Below are positions 52,274 to 64,000 of a DNA stretch of 64,000 nt, one piece after another. Every line of letters begins with the position of its first letter. Position 1 is the first letter of the stretch. The translations under genes were made by a program, and so were the position numbers. The stretch covers positions 2,431,374 through 2,495,373 of the forward strand of contig NC_092014.1 in assembly GCF_042242105.1 (NCBI RefSeq), in the 5' to 3' direction. The notes under the pieces are model-generated. The model searched no databases. It was given only the letters and a program-made list of their open reading frames with translations, and was not told where the DNA came from. Source of the DNA: Pempheris klunzingeri (Eukaryota; Chordata; Actinopteri; Acropomatiformes; Pempheridae).

Positions 52274-53973
52274 TCACCTCCCCACCGGCGGCGCTGGAGG
52301 AGCTCCTCTCATCATGGCTGAAGGAACCAAAGAAAGAAAACAGAGAGACACAGAGACGAGAGGGGGAGTCAGTACACGTCAGGTAACAGCGCACGGCTAG
52401 AAATCATCAACTCTGAAAAAACAGGCCATAAATTCCACACGGCTGCGACAAAAAGCTGGAAATAATTAACAAACCACTTTGTAGCATGAAAACAGCAACT
52501 CAGGGAATAAACCTCATAACTCCTGATGAAGATGATTTAATTGTTCAAGCTCAAATTTAATTTACTGTTTTATACTTTTATGTAAATGTTTTGCATGTAA
52601 AGTCTTAATTTGTAAAGTGACTATAGCTGTCAGATGAATGTAGTGGAGTGGAGGTATTCTTTTTAAAATTTGCTTCCTAGAAATAGGGCAGAATCTTAAA
52701 TATTTCCAGAGGGGGGCAGCAGGCAAGCACACCTAAGAAAGGCCCATTAAAAAAAAAGGAATCAATATCAGTTTAACTGTACGCTACATTTTGAATATTC
52801 TCACTGCTTAACATTGCCGTCAGACAGACTTTTCAATGGGGAACTGAGGCTACACGCTGCCTTTAAAGCCACCAGACTCCATTGAGAAAAACAGTAATTT
52901 TACCTCGCAAGACTCAAGAGTTGCTGGTCCACCGTTGCTTTGATCGATGACTTTACATATTAGTTTGGATCCGAACTAACCCGTTAAAAACACCACCGTC
53001 ACAAAGTAACACAAAGAAAACTTACCGATCAAGGCAGCAATAGACAAACAATTCCATTGTTCTGTGAGGTAAAATGACCGTTTTTGTAAATGGAGTCTGG
53101 TGGCTTTTGTGCCAGTTCCCTATTGCAAAGACGGCAAAATAAAGCAGTGAAAATATCCTAAATATCACGCACACATACGTTTTCCTGCTTCTGTATCGCA
53201 GTACATTGCTTAACGTCTCTGCCGAGACTCCTGCCTGCTTCTCCAAACTGGGAGGGTGCACTGACCGCCAGCTACTGTAGGTAAAAACACTGACCATAGC
53301 TACATAGCTCATACAACCCCACTTCAAACATCTGAAATATCCCTTTAAGTGTGATGAAATACTCTTGTTAAAGTACAGTACCTGACTGTCTGAGCTAAAG
53401 ATGGCCAAAAAAAAAGGCATCAAACAAGGCAGCAAATCAGGTAACTGGTAACTTTAACAGATCTTTTTCAGTTTTCATCAGTTTGGTTTATTTACTGGGC
53501 AAATAAACCAAACTTGTCTGACAGCAACGCTCTCCGCGAGCTGTTTGGAAATGTAAAAGTGCAACCAAAACACGTAAGCAGCCGAGACAGAGAGCAGACG
53601 GGTGTGTGGAGAGGTCAGTGCTCGCACCCTTGTTGGTTTTGCTGGGGTAGACCTTGCTGAAATGCCGGTACTCCTCCGGAGGGGGGAGGTCCTCGATCGG
53701 GTGGAAGTTGAACTTCGATTCAAAATCATCTGAGAGGAAAGAAAAAAAAAAAAAAAAAGTGTGTACACTTTATATCACATTTAATATATTTAATATCAGG
53801 TTATTCTGGACAAGAGTCATGGAATAAAGTAAATCTCTCCCAGACGGAGTTCAGGGAAGTTATTATTATTATTATTGGAGGAAGTCATGGAGAGTTTTTC
53901 CTGCATGTCATGTTACATTTATGGGTCTTTGAGCTGTTCAGTCATGGAACAGTCAGGGAGTGTAGCAGCTGAC

Positions 53974-54018
<45 letters not shown>

Positions 54019-55651
54019 TGTGTGTGTGTGTGTGTGTTTCTGTGTGTGTTCCTGCGTGGACGTGCAGCAGTGAACCTCAGTAATCGAGGAACCCTCCCTG
54101 CCCTCCTGATTTGTTCCAACAGGAAACAGAACCCCCCCCCCCCGGCTCGTTTGCATGGGCGCAGCAGGTCATTTGACTATCAACGGTCACCTTTAACCAT
54201 CACATCAAGATCATAAACCAAACTCCTGTGTCTGCAGATCAAAGCCACCTCCAGAACACGTCTACAAAGAGACAAAAACAACAGATAAGATGCTCCTGGC
54301 AGATTTAAAGAGAACGCAGAGTGGGTTTTGAGGAGTCGCAGCGTCCAAACCATCACTTCGTCTCCTCGCATCCAAAATCTCATTCTGCCAGATTTCAGTC
54401 GCGGCACGTGAGAAATGGTGAAGGGTGGAAAGAAGTCTGGCTGCCAAAAAGTACACAGTTTCTGGGACATTAAAGGGCCACTACACCAGTTTTACTCATA
54501 AAGTTGAGGTTACTCGTCACAAAGTGTAGCGGGAAAACAAATGCGTCCTGTCTTCTGTCAGTCTGGAGCTGTTCGACAGTCACCGTCACTATTATTAGAA
54601 TTATTGTTCTCGCAGCAGACGTGGCTGCTGCAGCCGTTTCCAACAATCCAACTGCTTCGCTCTCGCCTTCGACATCTTCGTGTTGAGGAAACAAAAACAT
54701 GGCGGACAGCGAGGTGGACTCAGCAGGACAGTCGGCCTGCTGAAGGGCTCGAGTGGGGGGGGGTGTCACATGATCAACACATCCCCTTATGACATCATAA
54801 AGGGAGCCAAAATGGAAACGGAGCGTTTTCACACATTTACTGGAAGATGAAGCAGGAGAAACAAGTCGTGACCGGGTTTACATGGTCTGTCAGCGTCAAA
54901 CAAAAACTGGGAGAGAGTTTCAAATCTGCACTTTCCAGTGAAGTTGACCAGGTGACCTAGTTTTTTTGTTACGGCACTTTGAAAACGTCACGTGATCTGA
55001 TCACGCTGGTGTGATCGCAGACCTCTAAAGGGTTAAACGGGGAGTTTTTCCTAATATAATATCGGATGCTGCTCATGTGGGGACTCTTGAATCCTTAATT
55101 TTGATTTCCTGAATCGTTGGGTCTCTTAATTAACTCTTAATTAAAGAGTTTGGTCCAGACCTGCTCTTTATTGAAAGCGTCTTGAGATTACGCTGTTATG
55201 AATTGACGCTTTATAAATAAAGATTGATTGAAAGAAACAGAACAGGTGTGATCCACCACCCTGAAGTCAAATCTAAAAATCACATTTAATAAAAAAAACA
55301 CAAATAGTTTAGTAGCTTTTGATGGTGAAATCATGAACGAGGAGGTGGTGGAGGAGGAGGAGGAGGAGGAGGAGGAGGAGGCCTGACTCACCTATGATGG
55401 ACTTGGAGGAGGAGATGGAGGAGTGGCCGTTCCGGATGGGCGGGGGCGGTGGAGGGGGTCCGGCTGGGGTTCGGTTGGAGGAGGAGGAGGATAAGGAGAC
55501 GGAGGAAGAGGAGGGAGGTGGAGGTGGTTTGCCCGCTCGGCTGTGGGGCTCCGAGGTCACAGAGCTGTGGACGCGGTAGGGGGGCGGGGGAGGAGGGGCG
55601 TCCCGGCCGCCGTTACGAGACCCGAGAGGGGGCACCTGGGGAGCTGCATGG

Positions 55652-55711
<60 letters not shown>

Positions 55712-58700
55712 ATCAGGGTGACATGTATGATGTTACAGTAACCAGAGCAGCTCTGTCATGAGGATTTTAACGGATGTTGGTGCTAAAAGTTTGTGATTTC
55801 TGGCTTCACTTTGTTGTTAAGTGAATTTTCCTTTAGTTTCTATGAATCGCAAACTGCAGATGATTTCTCATCACCTGATTCAACATATTTCCAGACGTCT
55901 GACACCAAAAAAAAAAAAACATCCCACTGCTGGTGCATTCGAGGACACTTTGACTTCTGGGATTTGAGAATCAAGAATCGGTTTCTTTCACATCCACCCT
56001 AATTTGATATCAGCGACTAAAAATCCCAGTTTTCTCCTTTTGGCTTATAGTTTATTAATCTTTGTTGGATTCTCTATAAAACATATCTGTAATGAATTCT
56101 CTGAGTGTCCTTGAATGCACCTCAAAAAGGAGCGTATGCTGATTTAACTTTAATGAACAATAAATGTATCCTACTAAAGAGTCATTGCAATGAAATATCT
56201 AATATTGTACTGAACGTCATACTGAAAGGGGAATAAGTCTAACAATGGATTTTAATCTCTAAAAAAACAGCCTAAAGTCTACATAATTAGAAATTAAATA
56301 AATGATGATAATAATAATGGGCTACCACATGAGCTGCAACAATCATTTCCATAATCAATTAATCTGTGTATCATTTTTTTTTGATTGATCTCTTCTAAAA
56401 TAAAAATAAATATATGTCCGTCACCATGTCCTAGAGGCCAAGGTGACGTCTTCAAATGTCTCATTTTGTCCGACCGACATTAGAAAACTAAAATATATAT
56501 TAAATTAATAATTAATAATGCCTTAAAAAATAAAAACAACATCAATAGATCAATTATTGTCATTTTTTTTAACCAAACACATACAAAAATGATCTGTTTA
56601 GTCCTTTAAATGCTGCTAAATAATGATTATATATCAATCTAAAATGTCACATTGTGTTTTGTTGCTGTCTTTAAACAGCAGATTAACACCATAACTGTCA
56701 TCACCGGCTGGTTATAGTTACGTATAATATACAGATAGAGATTATTTCCACAACTCTGCTCCCTTACATTTACTTTTAAATGCAAGAAAACAAAACACAA
56801 ACAGCACACTGAGGAGCAGAAGAACAGGGACAACAGAGGAAACAGAGGGCATCTTGCAGCTTAATGTAAATGTAGGGGAGAAGCAGAGAGAGTGAAAGTG
56901 AAGAGGAATGCTGGAATATTCCACAGAGTTTCAGGAATGCAGAGAAACCAGGAGGCCTCGTGGCGAGTCGCTCCGTCGTCCAATCACAACACGGAGCTGC
57001 AGCTAACAAGTGCCTTCCTGTTCTGTGCGTTCGCTCTGAATTCAAATTACAAACGTGCTTCTGTGAGCCGCAAAACTGCTCTGAGGAGGAAATTAAATCA
57101 CCATCTTAAAGTTTATATATAAAATATATTAAAAAAAGGCTAATTTATAATAAAAAAAAGCATCTTTCTTTCAAACGTATATTAACCTCTGGGTTTAAAT
57201 ACGTGATGCATCTAATGTGTTCTTATCTCATCAAGTCTAAACATGCAGTGCCATCACACGTGTTGGAATACTTGAATTTCCCCCGACTGGAGATCCAACG
57301 AGGACAAAAGCAACAGACAGACGCAGCTGTAGATATCATAGAATATATCAAACTAAACCTGGCGTGAATGCTGCAGTCAGAGGAGGAGGAGGAGGAGGAG
57401 GAGGGTTTATTAGGTTATATAGAGCCAAACAAATCACATCCCTGCCCTCCGCTCTGCTTTCAGAGACGACCTCCAGTAGGTGAAATCACGTGGAGGAAGT
57501 GTTGCTTTAAGGATGTGCTGCACTTTAGAGATAACGGGTCTAAACTTGCTCTGGTTTTTCTATGAACATTCCTCAAGATCCACGTTGTCTGCTGCTCAAA
57601 TACTCAATCAGGAGGAGTCGTTGCAGCCTCATTTTCTTAAAGTTTAACTTAAACCTGGGTCCTATTTCTGTTCAGGTTCAGGCTGCAATGGCTGCAACAT
57701 GCACCTGATCACAGTAGGTCCACTAAAAGAGCTTGTTTGATCCACTGACAGGCTCAGAGTGTTATTCTAAGTGTGTGACAGCATCATGGAAAGGATCCCT
57801 ACAGAGAGAGACCTGGAAGATCCTTTTGGTTTAACCACAAACAGCACACACACCAGACTACATTCACTAAAACAGGGATTTTAGCTCACAGAACACCAGA
57901 GCTCAGGTCTACTGCTGCCTCAGTCAGTTAGTTGGTTTGCGTTATTGTGTGACTTCGGTTTATTAAAGGGCTAATTCCGTGTAACGCACAACAACACCTG
58001 TTTAGCTTTTATACTGAACACACGGTCCGACAGCTACTTATACCCCAATGAGTCAAAACACGTTGGTTTATCCTTGAAATAACTGATAAATGACTCATTA
58101 TTCACCATCAGAGTGCTTCAGTTTCCTCTGACTGCTGTTCCACACCACAGCCCTCCATTTACACAAAGCTGTACACTCATAGTTTAGATTTTCATCTCAT
58201 TATTGGCTCTATAATCACATAATTACATTTCTGCATTGATTCCTGGCTATAGGAGCCATTCAGTGAGTTCATCTTGTGTTTTACCTTATATTTGTTTTAT
58301 TAGTACGAGATGTATGTATTGTAGATGATGTATTATATTTACATGGGCATATAACTTCTGCTTAGAGGGGCGTGATCAGTTCAACCACACACACACACAC
58401 ACACACACCCGAATGGAAATAAATGGACCTTATCTTTTTAAATGGGTTTTCCTTTTAGACATATTGTTTGTGCGTTGAAGTCACAGCCCCTGTGTTGCTG
58501 ATAAAGGGCTCTGATAAGTTTTCAGCTCAATCTGACCAAAAGAGACCGATTACGATACGGACCTGGATCAGGTCTCTGCTACCTCTTGGTCAACCCCGTT
58601 AGTGAAAACACATCAATATGTAATTTTACATTCTCTGCACACACAACACGAACGACACACGAGGGACATCATTAGCAGCAGAACTGTGTTTTTAGGTGGA

Positions 58701-61700
58701 CTTTTCCTTTAAAAGCTGAAGTGAGATGAAGTGAGGTGAGAAAAATGACTTTATAATCTACTGATGGACTTGACTCTGAACATGAATATGTCGGCTCTGT
58801 GTGTTCACGGTGAACATGGTCGTACCTGCTCTGCGTCCAGGCGGCTCTCTGGCGGGCGGCGGTGGTCTGACGCCCTGCTGGGAGGATGGAGACGATGAAG
58901 GAGGAGGAGGAGGAGCGTGGCTGCGTCCTTGGCTGCCGCCTCCAGATGAGTGTTTTTTGTGCAGGGAGTTGTGCCTCTGCGGCAGCTCCGGAGCCCCGCC
59001 CCCATCCACATGGGACGGCCCGTTGGAGACGCCGCCCGATGTGTGTGGTCTGTACGGCGGGGGAGGAGGAGGAGCCGAGGAGCCGCCGGTCGGCGGTCTG
59101 CTTGAAGATGGAGGCGGCTTCACTGAGCTGGGAGGGGTGTGGCCTCTGTTGGGCGTCGGTGGGAGGGGCTTCTCTCTGCTGTGAGAGGAGGAAGAGGAAG
59201 GTAGAGCATGTGCTTTCTGATGTGGTGTAGGCGGAGCGTTGCCACGGCCACCTCTGTTGAAGGGAGGAGGAGGAGGCGGGGCGGAGGTGCTGTGCTTCAT
59301 CCCGCTGCCTATGGAGGAGCTGCTGCCGCTGATGCTGGGGGGGCGGGAGATGTCAGGGAGCGAGGGGCGGTGGGAGCGCGATTGCTCCGGTGGAGAGGGC
59401 TTGTTGGCCGGGGAGGGCGAGGAGGAGCGGCCCGTGGGGGGGCGAGGGGCGGCGGGCCGGGACCCTGGGGGCCGCAGGGCTGATCGTCCCACTGAACCAC
59501 CAGCCGATCCATCTGGGCGGAAGACAGAGACACAAAATGACAAATCAAGAAATCTTGATTTGAATCTAATCAATTAAGACAGATGCTGTTTTTTCACCTG
59601 GGTGCATGTTGGAAAGAGTCTTTTGAATTTGTATTTGACTTGATCATCTTAACCCAAACCATGATCTTCTCCTAAATGTAACCAAGTAGCTTTGGTGCCT
59701 AATTCTAAACAAAACTGCGACTGAAAACTGATCATTTGGGAATTTATGCATTTTCTTTTAATACAGATCAATACAATTTACGGCCAGTCTCACATGGGGT
59801 TTCAAACTTGATCTCTTGGGTAAAAATCCAAGAACACAACAGATCACAATCAAAAAACAAAAAACTTTCCTCTAACATATGACAGAGAAAAGCGGTGAGT
59901 CATCACATTTGGGAAGCTGGAAGTTTGTTTTGTTTTGAGTTTGTGTGTGAAAAATTACTTTTGTCCTTTTTTTTTTTTCCACCAACAAATCAAATACTTG
60001 GCAAATCAAAGCGCCAACTCACATAACTACAAAAATCATAATCAAAAACTCTACAACTTTCCTAAACGGTGACTTTGGAACATTTCCCATAATGCCTTCA
60101 TACAAAGTGAATCTTTGCTGCGCGGCTTTGGCTGAATGCTCGCCTCTGATTGGTCAATCACAGCATTCTAGGACCTGCTGTTTCTATGTAGCAGGCCGTT
60201 GCTATGGAAACAGTCCTGATCGCCCTGGACGACCACATTAATCCACAGAAGGAAGTGCAATTGACAAAAATCAGAAAAACACCATATTTTATGTCAAATT
60301 ATTGATTTTTTTTTTTTTTATTTAGTAAGTGGCCGTGTAATAAATGTTGTCATTATGACCTCCTTGTTGAATATTATCTCTTACATATCGTTTACATTTA
60401 ATTTAACCCTTTCATGCATAGAGGTGACTTCAGTGTGCTGCTCTTCAAAAGCTGTTTTCTTGTATATGCATGAGTTTTGATGGCGTAGCTGCACATCAGC
60501 CGCTACAGTGAAGCTGCTGCATCATCTCATCCACTCAGAGTGAAGCCAAGATGGCCGACAGACAGACAGAAACACCAAGGTGCTCATTTTTTCCTGTTCA
60601 AACCTTCTAGAAAAAGAAACTTGGGGACATCAAGTAACATCTAAGGAGTCATGCAATTGCTAAATTTTCCAAGTATTGATTTTATATTGGGAGGAAATTA
60701 TGATTAATCACATGTCCACTGAAGTGTACATCATGCATCAGTAGCTGTATTTCAACTAGTGGACATGTAAATATATCTTTAGACAATTTGGGTTGGAAAA
60801 AAAAATTCAAATCTTGTTTTTCATGCCTAAAGATGACTAAAAACACTGAGGTTATCATAATTCATGCATGAAAGGGTTAAACTACTAATTATTCTATATT
60901 TGACCCCTTAAAAGCTGTAAATATTTCTTCTGTATAAAATAAGAAACTTCGAGCCTCCCATCCATAATTCATGTCCCTCGCTGCTCGCTGCTTTAGCTGC
61001 GGCCACAAATACGTTCGCTACCGTCTGAGATAAGTGGTGCGTCCATTAAGCTGGAAATAGCCTCGTTCACGTCCAAATCTTCACGGCAGATTATGGCTTG
61101 TGTGAACTTGAGGCCTTTAAAAGCATTCTGCATTAACCGTTACTTTCTATAACCACAAAAATATGATTGAGGAGCAGACTTCTGTGTACAGACATAAAAG
61201 TAAGGCGTTGGTAGAAAGAGCTTCCCTCTTGTTGCTCAGCTCATCTTCTGTATGTGCAGACTGTTTGTGTTTGCTTGTGTCTGAATAAACTATTGAGAGT
61301 TTATAAATGATTGATGTTATATCAGCTCACTCCCATCAGAGGTGGACTTTGACCTCACGTCCCCTCTCCGGTTTATTTATTTACACAAATGGTCTGGACA
61401 CTTTGGTATGAACGTTTATGTTTTCTCGAAAGGTTGCATCATTTCTGTCAAATATAATCAATCACATTAGAAATAAATCAAACATACCTCCAACTGGGCG
61501 TAACTTTGGCACACCTCCTTGGAATAGGCCTCCCATTCCCATTGGCCCTCCACCTCCAAAGCCTCCACCGCCACCTCCGCCTCCACCACCTCCTCCTCCT
61601 CCTCCGCCGCCTCCTCCTCCTGATTCTGGTAAAAAGACGAGAAGCACGTCAATAAAAATATGAAAGAGGAACTAGAAGAACATTTTAATATTCAAATACT

Positions 61701-63770
61701 TCGAGAGAACAAGGGTAACTAAAAATCATGGTAGATGAACCAGGATAAGTGAGCAGAGAACAGGAGGAACGTCCTTTATCAGCAACAATTTTAGATTAAT
61801 ATATATCTGGAAGTTCCTTTTGGTTTAACCACAAACAGCCGTTATATCGCTCTCTGCACACACACCAGACTACATTCACTAAAACAGGGATTTTAACTTG
61901 AAGAACACAGGTATTGCTGAGTCACTGCTGCCTCCATCGATTAGTTTGTTTGTGTTACCTGGTATTACACAAATGTTGAATTGGATCTGAACTAACTCCA
62001 TAAAGCACAAGTGACACAATAACACAGAGAAACTAATCAATCAGGAGACCAGCATCTACTGTGTAAAATTACTGTTTTTGTCAATGGAGTCTGGTGCCTT
62101 TGAGAAGAGCGATATAAAAGGCATTTCTGCTTAAACAAAAAGGATCTTCCAGATCTCTCTCTGAAGGGATCCTTTCCATAATGCTGTCAAAAACTTCAAA
62201 TAACAATCTGAGCCTGTCAGTGGCAAAAACAAGCACTTTTAGTGGCCATTCTTTGATGTGGCGCAATTGTCCAGAAGGATTACAGCTATTACAGCCTGCT
62301 CACTGCCCATTCTCAGCTGCCAGTGGAGGCGATCTACTGGACCGTTTCCTTCAGTTCTTGTGCCCACCAGTCATTTTGAATCCAAAAATATGTAAAAAAA
62401 TAGGGCCTATGTTCAAAATAACAGTTACCATTTAACCATCTCCTGCTACCGCGTGAGCGTAGACAAGCTCAGAGTTACGTCAGTTCAGGTTTGTGTGTGA
62501 ATGAACTTGCTGTGACTCACTCTCTATTATCGGGCTGCTCCGGTCGTTGACCACAGTGACCTTCTTTAGTCTGGCGCCTTTGCAGATGTCCGACAGCAGC
62601 GCTCCTCTGCCTTTAGCCTCGGATGAGTTCAGTTTGGGAGGAGTCGTGTTCGCCTGCCGAGGAAGTCAACAAACACACAATCACACCTCCAGTTCCTCTG
62701 GCCTGAGCCACAGTGGAGAGTTTGTTTGGCTTCACTTAGAAGAGACTCGTGGCTTGTAAACAAAAGCCACACGACTCAGTAGCATCCGAGTGGACAGAGT
62801 TTGGTAACTTGACATCCTGCCAGTTTAGAGATTTTGGCAGATTAGACTACAATCGCTGAAACTTAATTGTTTTGTAGTAATCAACCTTCTCTGATGTTCA
62901 TGTCAGGCATGAAGACAAACAGGGGAAGACAATCATCAGGCCGGTTCAAGAATAAGTAACTGCACAGCAGATCCCTTGGAGGAAATGTTCGATTTTTCCC
63001 CTGACTAAGCAAATCTAATCTCGCCAAACCAAATTTACTCTCATAATAATACGTTTTTGCAAGTCTGAGGCCTTGTTCACATCTATAAGGATATTTTTCT
63101 AAACAGGTAACATAAATAAAACGATTCCAAATACTCAAACAAAGCATGCTGGGTGAGTACATGCTGATAAAACTTCCCTAAAAACACCACAGAAATGTAT
63201 TCTGAGCGTGGTGAGCTTATTTTATTCAAATAAGATGATCCAAAATCATCAGTGGACATCAAACTGCTGACTCGGAAAAGGTGCAGCACAGCATAGTTGA
63301 GTTGTTAACTTGTACTTAGGCCTGGCAGTGCTAACCAAACGTAAACTGGTGGTCACCGTTGTCGTTGCTCATCACAAAAAGTTTCCTAAATACCGTTTTC
63401 CACGGTTCCGTTCTGCTCGCCTGTAGTTTTCTACAGATGAAGTGTGACAGGAAAAAGGGGCCTACTGGGACATTACTGCAGTTTTTAGTGCATCATATTA
63501 TACAGATGTACCTAATGAAGCTGACGTCAGTGTATAATTACAGCAAACGGCTTTGGATAAATGATTTTTAACGTCACATCCAGAGGTGATTCCTTCATCG
63601 TACAAACGTGAGACTCGTCGTTCACCGTCTGTCCTGTAGGTGAATCCAGCTGCACTCAACTGTTATAATCTGTAAAACTCTGCGACAGTTTCAGTCCACT
63701 CACTGACCTCATTGAAGGTGGGGGGAGGCGGGGGTCCTGGGGGAGGAGGGGGAGGGGGAGGAATCGGCAT
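52274..63770 (-). CDS. wipf2: WAS/WASL-interacting protein family member 2 (verprolin)
   Basis: Seven coding exons: 63770-63708, 62653-62521, 61625-61488, 59512-58826, 55643-55392, 53729-53628, 52317-52274, all in phase, 472 residues (human about 440). The N terminus MPIPPPPPPPPGPPPPP is characteristic of WIPF2. A WH2 actin-binding motif follows (RGALLSDICKGARLKK, about 37-52). Next come a Gly tract (about 68-86) leading to GLFQGGVPKLRPVG, and a large Pro/Ser region with RPSLPDISRP, MKHSTSAPPPPP, REKPLPPTP and APELPQRHNSLH. The WASP-binding segment is at about 426-458 (FESKFNFHP, EEYRHFSKVYPSKTNK), and the last exon encodes the GAPP..PP..R end. It binds WASP/N-WASP and actin to control Arp2/3-driven actin assembly. 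The upstream untranslated exon(s) are outside the window. Introns carry two palindromic MITEs, a foldback and a piggyBac-like MITE. Confidence 0.94.
52866..53107. mobile_element. foldback element, family B, in wipf2 intron 6
   Basis: Ends CCACCAGACTCCATTGAG and AATGGAGTCTGGTGGC are inverted repeats. The core has the same inverted CGATCA...AGTTTGGATCC / AACTAACCCGTT layout as the copies in cdc6. Confidence 0.72.
53974..54048. repeat. (GT)n microsatellite
   Basis: GT runs with single-base interruptions, in wipf2 intron 5. Confidence 0.93.
55065..55233 (+). repeat. SINE-like dispersed repeat
   Basis: CTTGAATCCTTAAT ... TTAATTAAAGAGTTTGG...CCAGACCTGCTCTTTAT ... ATAAATAAAGATTGATTG. The same sequence occurs at 25225-25372. 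Confidence 0.6.
55653..55709. repeat. (CA)n microsatellite
   Basis: About 28 CA units, beginning only about 10 bases upstream (in gene sense) of wipf2 exon 5's acceptor. Confidence 0.95.
55710..58825 (-). other. wipf2: wipf2 intron 4, non-coding
   Basis: No exon-like sequence. It holds a (GAG)n tract near 57380, a family A MITE at 57.7 kb and a short (CA)n at 58386-58408. Confidence 0.55.
57683..57985. mobile_element. palindromic MITE, family A, copy 4 (half)
   Basis: Only the left arm is plain: GCACCTGATCACAGTAGG through GGATCCCTACAGAGAGAG to AACAGGGATTTTAG, plus part of the core. No matching right arm is seen, so it is truncated. Confidence 0.7.
60407..60876. mobile_element. piggyBac-like MITE, copy 2
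   Basis: CCCTTTCATGCAT / ATGCATGAAAGGG termini with intact TTAA on both sides (60403-60406, 60877-60880). The body is the reverse orientation of the copy at 31.3 kb. It lies in wipf2 intron 3. Confidence 0.82.
61808..62390. mobile_element. palindromic MITE, family A, copy 5, hybrid
   Basis: The left side has a shortened family A arm. The middle (about 62055-62095) carries a family B-type end (CAATGGAGTCTGGTGC). The right side is a diverged family A arm ending ACCAGTCATTT. It lies in wipf2 intron 2 and links the two families. Confidence 0.65.
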
Positions 63771-63867
63771 CCTGTCCCTCTGTTGGCACCTCTGTGTGTG
63801 TGTGTGTGGTGGCGGAGGGTGGGACCGGCGACTTCACCGTCTCAGCTGGGACGACACACGTTGACTC
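63771..63867 (-). other. wipf2: wipf2 5' UTR part of the ATG exon
   Basis: On the minus strand an acceptor (TTGCAG) ends at 63868 and the exon continues to the ATG at 63770. So at least one untranslated exon lies upstream, outside the window. Confidence 0.6.
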
Positions 63868-64000
63868 CTGCAAAACAACGAGACATAATTCATTAAACGT
63901 GAACGTTCATCTAAGCGTCTCGAAGGTGCGCTCGAGCTCACGGCTTGGCCAAAAAGACGCTACTGGTATAGAGTGAATTAAGCTAATTAATCATTTGTAT

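Noticed and set aside
55394-55761. Gly/Glu-rich and Arg-rich open frames on the + strand
   Set aside because: They are antisense to the proline-rich wipf2 exon 5; codon pattern follows from GGN/CCN complementarity.
58801-59577. Long + strand open frames opposite wipf2 exon 4
   Set aside because: Antisense shadows of the Pro/Ser-rich coding exon; no similarity to any family recognised.

Overview
The window is nuclear DNA of a ray-finned fish, most likely a percomorph teleost. The genes are intron-split with GT-AG junctions, the intergenic DNA is AT-rich, and CA/GT microsatellites and many small DNA transposons are present. All gene models below were built by eye from splice sites, reading phase and remembered family sequences; no alignment or database search was run.

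Layout. (1) 1-5.5 kb, + strand: ccsap, a centriole/cilium/spindle protein. (2) 5.5-12.4 kb: non-coding, with a 22-bp minisatellite and a palindromic MITE. (3) 12.45-19.6 kb, - strand: an 11-coding-exon cdc6 replication-licensing gene with an E2F/CCAAT promoter. (4) 20.5-26.8 kb: two C2H2 zinc-finger genes arranged head to head, apparently an inverted duplication. (5) 29.4-34.9 kb, - strand: a small PRY-SPRY (B30.2) protein with a short NLR-like leader but no NACHT domain. (6) 36.4-49.2 kb: a tandem duplication, each unit carrying a single-Ig-domain type I membrane protein gene on the - strand. Both Ig domains lack the canonical cysteines and share a different cysteine pair. (7) 52.3-63.8 kb, - strand: wipf2, a WASP/N-WASP-interacting verprolin with seven coding exons; its first untranslated exon(s) lie beyond the window.

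CDC6 and WIPF2 are direct neighbours on human 17q21. Here about 33 kb of fast-evolving accessory genes (zinc fingers, SPRY, Ig receptors) and transposons lies between them. The housekeeping genes serve the cell cycle (cdc6), actin nucleation (wipf2) and spindle/cilium (ccsap). The intervening genes look like lineage-specific regulatory or immune families.

The mobile fraction is rich: a nested palindromic MITE family, a related foldback family, TTAA-flanked piggyBac-like MITEs, a Tc1/mariner-type MITE present as an inverted pair, a Tc1-like fragment split by a short retro-insertion, a Penelope-like GIY-YIG fragment, a LINE 3' fragment, and many copies of a short 3' tail carrying an AATAAA-like motif. 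I found no convincing rRNA, tRNA or CRISPR array.
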